Assembly (NCBI GenBank): GCA_949288415.1 | Contig: CASEKE010000007.1 | Span: forward strand, 1 to 44,642 | Reading direction: 5' to 3' | Length of the DNA: 44,642 nt | Origin: an uncultured Spirochaetales bacterium | GTDB taxonomy: Bacteria > Spirochaetota > Spirochaetia > Sphaerochaetales > Sphaerochaetaceae | The notes under the pieces: model-generated | The model's database searches: none | Seen by the model: only the letters and a program-made list of their open reading frames with translations | Told to the model about the DNA's origin: nothing | In this document: piece after piece, positions 41,047 through 44,642 of the stretch | Layout: each line of letters starts with the position of its first letter | How positions within the stretch are numbered: position 1 is the stretch's first letter | Translations under genes and position numbers: made by a program

Positions 41047-41528
41047 TAGTCGACAGGAACACAGCTCCGGCAATCGAGCTGACCGATTGGTCCAGCCTTG
41101 CCGATACTTCCACCGGGATAGTCAAGCGCAGAAATGACGAGGATACCGGACTTGAAGTACTTTTTCACAGGATGCCGCGCATGAACAACGACGATGCGAT
41201 GGTATCCGTCACGCATGCCCTTTCCGCATGGCGCGACGGTCGTCTGGTATTCCTTGTCCAGCTTGAGAGTCTGGATTTGAGAACGATGGCTTCCGCTTTG
41301 GGCGTACCAGTGAAACAGCTTATGGCCGAGTATGATTCGCATTCCGTTCTTGCTCCTGCCCATACGCTGATATACGGAAACGGCGAGAGGGAGGATCTTG
41401 GCGTATATCTCGGCGAGAAGGATGAGGCCCGGATTTTCGATTTCATGTACGATCTTTTCTCCGACTCGTTTGTGGAAGAGGAGAATGGAGACTGGTCGGA
41501 TTGGATATATGACGAAGATGACGACTAG
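41043..41528 (+). CDS. Hypothetical protein
   Basis: A 161-aa cytosolic-looking protein that I do not recognise. It has no membrane segment and no cysteine. The middle (SVTHALSAWRDGRLVFLVQL) alternates hydrophobic residues as in a beta-alpha fold, and the C-terminus is very acidic (EEENGDWSDWIYDEDDD). ATG 41043 overlaps the yihY stop (ATGA), so it is co-translated with yihY and closed by a terminator. A partner role to YihY is possible but only inferred from position. Confidence 0.8.
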   Translation: MIVDRNTAPAIELTDWSSLADTSTGIVKRRNDEDTGLEVLFHRMPRMNNDDAMVSVTHALSAWRDGRLVFLVQLESLDLRTMASALGVPVKQLMAEYDSHSVLAPAHTLIYGNGEREDLGVYLGEKDEARIFDFMYDLFSDSFVEEENGDWSDWIYDEDDD

Positions 41529-41563
41529 AAATGAAAAAATGGCCAATCGGCCATTTTTCATTT
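41529..41563 (+). terminator. Intrinsic terminator after the lipase-yihY unit
   Basis: A 15-bp stem with one bulged A (AAATGAAAAAATGGCC / GGCCATTTTTCATTT, loop AATC), rich in A on the left and T on the right. It can also stop the minus-strand tRNA transcript that arrives from the right. Confidence 0.85.
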
Positions 41564-41577
41564 CGCTTGGGATTTTG

Positions 41578-41650
41578 TGGGCCCAGTGGGGTTTGAACCC
41601 ACGACCCAAGGATTATGAGTCCTTTGCTCTAACCGCTGAGCTATAGGCCC
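41578..41650 (-). tRNA. tRNA with CAU anticodon (Met or lysidine-type Ile2)
   Basis: A 73-nt cloverleaf on the minus strand. The 7-bp acceptor is GGGCCTA / TGGGCCC, with one G:T pair. The anticodon stem AAGGA / TCCTT encloses CTCATAA (anticodon CAT at 41617-41615). The T arm contains GGGTTCAAACCCC. The discriminator is A; CCA is not encoded (CAA follows). The G1-C72 end excludes initiator tRNA. It could be elongator Met or the Ile2 tRNA whose C34 becomes lysidine; the sequence alone does not settle this. Confidence 0.95.
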
Positions 41651-41657
41651 AAAGATG

Positions 41658-41687
41658 ATACTAGCATATTTACCGAAAAGTTTGCAA
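41658..41687 (-). promoter_or_regulatory. Promoter of the tRNA gene
   Basis: On the minus strand TTGCAA (41687-41682), 18-nt spacer, TAGTAT (41663-41658), 7 nt before the first tRNA base. The -35 directly abuts the -10 of the divergent beta-barrel gene. Confidence 0.5.
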
Positions 41688-41693
41688 TATAAT
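41688..41693 (+). promoter_or_regulatory. -10 box of the beta-barrel gene
   Basis: A perfect TATAAT 14 nt before ATG 41708; the -35 region is weak. The leader would be about 8 nt and still contain part of the GGAGGG ribosome binding site. Confidence 0.45.
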
Positions 41694-41707
41694 ATATGGA
41701 GGGAAAA

Positions 41708-42856
41708 ATGAGAAAAGCTTTACTGTTTCTCGTGGTTCTTGTCGTCGCTGTCGCGACCTGTTTTGCCGTTCCTGTGCGTTTCATTTTTGCAGATCTGAAT
41801 CAGCATACGGAAATACTGGCGGGATTTCTGCCGACATACACGGTGATAGGAGCGGGATTTGACTTTTCCGGCGGAAGCACTAATACTTCGGAGCTCCAGA
41901 CCCTGGTGGGCGGCGGATTTACACAGAGAACAGTCTGGCAGAATCCTGACACGGGGTATGTTGATACATCCATCGACGGCGGTACGGGAATCACGTACGA
42001 TGTCATTCAGGGCGATCTCATCTTCCGCTACATTCAGGGCATGAAGGACGATCTCCTGACTTTCCAGTTCGGTCTGGAGGGAAAGTACGAATACAACAAG
42101 GACAGTTTCATGGCCGGACGCGGGAAGAATCTTACTCTCGACGAATACCTTGGTGCAGGATATTCCGAGAATATATATCCGGATCTTACCGGAAACAGGA
42201 TGAGTCTGGGCGCGATCCTCAATTTCCGGATCAAGTTCAACATGTACGAGGATACTCTCGTGACGACCGACGGATTCACCAGCTATATCGATTTCCGCTA
42301 TGCTCCCGGATTCCTTAACAGCTTCAAGGGCTTCGGCCATGCCGACTATTACTCGATCTCTCTCAATGCCATTGCTGCCAAGACCATCTACAGTCTCGAG
42401 ACCGAGAGCCGCAGATGGTTCAGCATAGTCATGATAGACCGTGTGAACGTCAACTGGACCGACGGAAAGGCTGTCCCCGTATACGCACAGGGATCCGTTT
42501 CGCTGGGACGCAAGGTGAGAGGATACAATACCTATACCTACAACACACAGTTCACAGTCGTGAACAACTTCGATATACGCTTTGCGCTTCCGGGCATAAC
42601 CGACCAGATCAGGCCTAGGATCAACCTCTTCCTCGATCTCGGATACGGTGCGGGAAAATACTTCAACACGGATCTTGTCAGCAAGGACATGGAACATCCC
42701 GAACAGTTCCTCGGCAGCGTCGGAGCGCAGTTCGAGATGTCTTTCTGGGACATGATCGATCTCGGATACCAGATCGCCTACATCTTCAACGGCGAGAAGT
42801 TCACGCAGATCGGGGATGCGATCAAGACCAGCTTCACGTTCTTCCTCGATTTCTGA
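41708..42856 (+). CDS. Secreted outer-membrane beta-barrel protein
   Basis: A 382-aa protein with a signal peptide (MRKALLFLVVLVVAVATCFA, likely cut after that Ala). Amphipathic strands with alternating aromatic residues run through it (YIDFRYAPGF, INLFLDLGYGAG, SFWDMIDLGYQIAYIF), and the last residue is Phe (SFTFFLDF), the usual beta-barrel assembly signal. No known porin family is recognised. It is probably a spirochaete surface or periplasm-facing barrel. The ATG at 41708 follows GGAGGG; an ATG 12 nt upstream lacks a ribosome binding site. The Cys before the cleavage site does not sit in a proper lipobox. Confidence 0.78.
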   Translation: MRKALLFLVVLVVAVATCFAVPVRFIFADLNQHTEILAGFLPTYTVIGAGFDFSGGSTNTSELQTLVGGGFTQRTVWQNPDTGYVDTSIDGGTGITYDVIQGDLIFRYIQGMKDDLLTFQFGLEGKYEYNKDSFMAGRGKNLTLDEYLGAGYSENIYPDLTGNRMSLGAILNFRIKFNMYEDTLVTTDGFTSYIDFRYAPGFLNSFKGFGHADYYSISLNAIAAKTIYSLETESRRWFSIVMIDRVNVNWTDGKAVPVYAQGSVSLGRKVRGYNTYTYNTQFTVVNNFDIRFALPGITDQIRPRINLFLDLGYGAGKYFNTDLVSKDMEHPEQFLGSVGAQFEMSFWDMIDLGYQIAYIFNGEKFTQIGDAIKTSFTFFLDF

Positions 42857-42942
42857 TCCGGCCTGCCGTCGGTTAACATCGATTTATCTCCTACGAAAAG
42901 CGGATTTCATATTCCCGTCCTATGATGGATGCATGAGGAAGC

Positions 42943-43506
42943 ATGAAATTCATTAGTCACTACGAACTATCCAGGGCGATAGGGGAAAATCTGGGAATCG
43001 GCGGTCTCTTCTTCGGAAGTCTGCTGTTCGGATCCGTGGAACCGGATCTGAACTTGTCGACTTATCTGAAAGGAGTATGCATGGACGGAAAACCTAAGGG
43101 GCATGACTGGAGGAATATCCGCAAAAGAATCGAAAGGCTGATACGGAAGCTGGAATCTTCGGCTTCCTTCGGCCTTCTTTTTTTCTATCGCTTCGGGAAG
43201 CTGCTGCATTATACTGCAGATGCCTTTACCTTTCCGCACAACGAGTTGTTCCTCGGTACCATCCGGCAGCACAGGACATATGAGCGTATGCTTGCAAGGG
43301 AGTTGAGAAGCGACACTTCCGTTCTAGTTTCGCCGGCATGCGGTTCTCTGCACCAGGAGTTGCTCGACCTGCATGAGAGATATCTTTCACGGACGGCAGG
43401 GACGGAGAACGACGCAATGTTCATACGTGCCGCATATGCTCTGGTCATCGGGGTCTATTGCGAAAAAAGGCTTCGGCACGAAGTCGGACTCGAGGTGGCC
43501 ATATGA
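42943..43506 (+). CDS. Zinc-dependent phospholipase C-like protein
   Basis: A 187-aa helical protein. It opens KFISHYELSRAIGENLG and has the GSVEPDLN turn, then HDW, then LLHYTADAFTFPHNELF and RQHRTYE. The spacing of His and Asp residues resembles the zinc-PLC/S1-nuclease fold. No signal peptide is seen, so it is likely cytosolic and its substrate is unknown. GAGGAAGC precedes the ATG; TATGAT at 42921 may be a -10 box without a clear -35. It overlaps the glycosyltransferase start (ATGA). Confidence 0.65.
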   Translation: MKFISHYELSRAIGENLGIGGLFFGSLLFGSVEPDLNLSTYLKGVCMDGKPKGHDWRNIRKRIERLIRKLESSASFGLLFFYRFGKLLHYTADAFTFPHNELFLGTIRQHRTYERMLARELRSDTSVLVSPACGSLHQELLDLHERYLSRTAGTENDAMFIRAAYALVIGVYCEKRLRHEVGLEVAI

Positions 43507-44141
43507 GGATTCTCATAGCATCCGACTGGGACGAGCATGCAGTGAACGGCGTTGTCCGCAGCATCGTCAACCTGAGAAAAGGACTGGAGATGGATGGCCA
43601 CGAGGTACGATTCCTGATGTTGTCGCCATCGGGAGATGCAAAGAGAGTCGGAAAAGACTATTATCTTTCATCCCGCGATCTTGGAACGATGTATCCCGGG
43701 CTGAGGATCCGCAAGGGATTGGATTTGTGGATAATCAGGAGTCTGGTTGCGTGGAAACCCGATGTCGTCCACACGAACAGCGAATTCGGTTCTTTCCGGC
43801 CGGCCATGCTGGTTGCGCGGTTGCTCGGTGTGCCGCTTATCCATACATATCATACTGTCTACGAGGATTACACGCATTATTTCTTCCCTTCGCGACGTAT
43901 CGGAGCGTTCCTTGCAAGGGCTTTCACCAGACATGTCCTTGCGAAATGCGATGCTGTGATAGCCCCTAGCGAAAAGACCCGCAGGCTTCTGGCAGGATAT
44001 GGCGTGAAAACCAGAGTCGAGACTATCCCGTCGGGATTCGATCTTGTCGAATTCCGTTCCGGAGACGACGGTGTACGAGCCGACCTCGGCATACCGCTGT
44101 CTTCCGTCATGCTATTGGCCTCGGGGGGGGAGGATAGCTAG
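43503..44141 (+). CDS. GT4 glycosyltransferase, N-terminal part (frame broken at G8)
   Basis: The 212-aa readable product covers the GT-B N-terminal domain. It starts MRILIASDWDEHAVNGVVRS and has VVHTNSEFGSFRPAM, PLIHTYHTVYEDYTHYF and ETIPSGFDLVEFR, as in diacylglycerol glucosyltransferases and related GT4 enzymes that use UDP-sugars. After a run of eight G (44123-44130) it hits TAG 44139-44141. Removing one G lets the reading continue as GGRIAREKNADMLLEGLS, the start of the normal C-terminal domain. ATG 43503 overlaps the previous stop. Confidence 0.85.
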   Translation: MRILIASDWDEHAVNGVVRSIVNLRKGLEMDGHEVRFLMLSPSGDAKRVGKDYYLSSRDLGTMYPGLRIRKGLDLWIIRSLVAWKPDVVHTNSEFGSFRPAMLVARLLGVPLIHTYHTVYEDYTHYFFPSRRIGAFLARAFTRHVLAKCDAVIAPSEKTRRLLAGYGVKTRVETIPSGFDLVEFRSGDDGVRADLGIPLSSVMLLASGGEDS

Positions 44142-44642
44142 GGAAAAGAATGCCGATATGCTGCTTGAAGGGCTTTCGCTGCTTCACGACGAGGACGTGT
44201 TCCTTGTTTTCGTCGGAGACGGACCTGCCCGGGCGGAACTGGAGCATATGACCGAAAGGCTCGGCCTGGGCGACAAAGTGATATTCGTGGGCATGGTGCC
44301 TCCGGAGCGCATGCATGCATACTACCGCGCTGCGGATGTTTGCCTTTCCGCGTCGACGAGCGAGACACAGGGGCTGACATACGTCGAAGCCATGGCTTCG
44401 TCCTTGCCGCTCGTCTGTCGAAGGGACGCTTCCCTCGACTTGCTGCTTGAAGACGGTGTGAACGGATATCTTTTCGATACTGTCGACGAACTGGCCGGAT
44501 GCATAGAGAAGATGGTCCATGTCGCCGACAGGAAAAACCTGGGCGAAGAGTGCTCAGGAAAGTGGCGCCGTTCTCGGTGTGCAAATTCAAATTGTCCGTG
44601 GACGGCCTCTACGATGACGAGATATCCGGAACGAGGATCGCC
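44131..44642 (+). pseudogene. GT4 glycosyltransferase, C-terminal part (shifted frame, cut by window end)
   Basis: This stretch continues the same glycosyltransferase one frame later. It shows the UDP-sugar-binding Rossmann half: FLVFVGDGPARAELE, VIFVGMVPPERMHAYYRAAD and the EX7E-like STSETQGLTYVEAMASSLPL with both Glu. Near 44545-44570 a second slip back to the first frame is needed to read a normal ending (RKVAPFSVCKFKLSVDGLYD). It is either a phase-off or decayed gene or contig-end sequence error. The true end lies outside the window. Confidence 0.7.

Noticed and set aside
41708..41770. Lipoprotein signal (Cys in VVAVATCFA) in the beta-barrel protein
   Set aside because: The residue before Cys is Thr, not Gly/Ala/Ser, and the downstream Ala-Val-Pro fits signal peptidase I. 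The C-terminal Phe supports a barrel.
1..44642. CRISPR arrays, insertion sequences, prophage or attachment sites
   Set aside because: No spaced direct repeats, transposase or integrase motifs, or phage genes were seen anywhere in the window.

Overview
This window looks like a chromosomal segment from a host-associated spirochaete (Spirochaetota; Sphaerochaeta/Treponema-like). The reasons are the gene order (an S10/spc/alpha ribosomal run with no adk, map, infA or rpsD; then HU-lnt-cinA-rho-rpmE, which from memory matches Treponema pallidum), a spirochaete-type membrane-anchored coiled-coil protein, a RicT/PSP1 protein, NifS/NifU-type Fe-S assembly and a signal-peptide beta-barrel protein ending in Phe. 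Almost everything is housekeeping. I saw no insertion sequence, prophage, CRISPR array or rRNA. Genes are packed tightly, with many 1-48 bp overlaps.

Layout. 1-7,022: end of the spc operon and the alpha operon (rplX' to rplQ), closed by a strong terminator. 7,100-9,476: RNase Y and a YmdB-type phosphodiesterase. 9,466-10,038 (minus): a GerMN-domain membrane protein, divergent from ptsI. 10,146-15,795: ptsI-der-HAD phosphatase-coiled-coil protein. 15,906-19,715: grpE-dnaK-dnaJ chaperone cluster without hrcA or CIRCE. 19,787-22,848: rlmB converging on a minus-strand dus-purD-like pair. 22,949-30,487: ricT, rpsT, HU, lnt-cinA-ybaK, rho, rpmE. 30,674-32,854: a galactokinase-like protein that has lost its motifs, then surE and a YcgN-like Cys-cluster protein. 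32,920-35,025: nifS-nifU-XRE regulator. 35,018-38,758: TGS/URK nucleoside kinase, a reduced aldehyde:ferredoxin oxidoreductase-like protein and a YfcE-type phosphoesterase. 38,880-41,528: monoacylglycerol-lipase-like hydrolase, YihY and a hypothetical. 41,578-42,856: tRNA(CAU) and a beta-barrel protein. 42,943-44,642: a zinc-PLC-like protein and a GT4 glycosyltransferase whose frame is broken at a run of eight G.

The observations I rate highest are: (i) the G8 frame break in the glycosyltransferase (phase variation or contig-end error); (ii) four genes whose only start codon lies 6-8 nt after a -10 box with no Shine-Dalgarno sequence, implying leaderless mRNAs; (iii) an intrinsic terminator lying inside the 5' coding end of lnt; (iv) three enzyme-family proteins that have lost catalytic motifs (PurD-like, galactokinase-like, AOR-like); and (v) a six-codon minigene coupled to dus. 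I did not find a clearly novel multi-gene system. All family names come from reading motifs by eye; no search was run.
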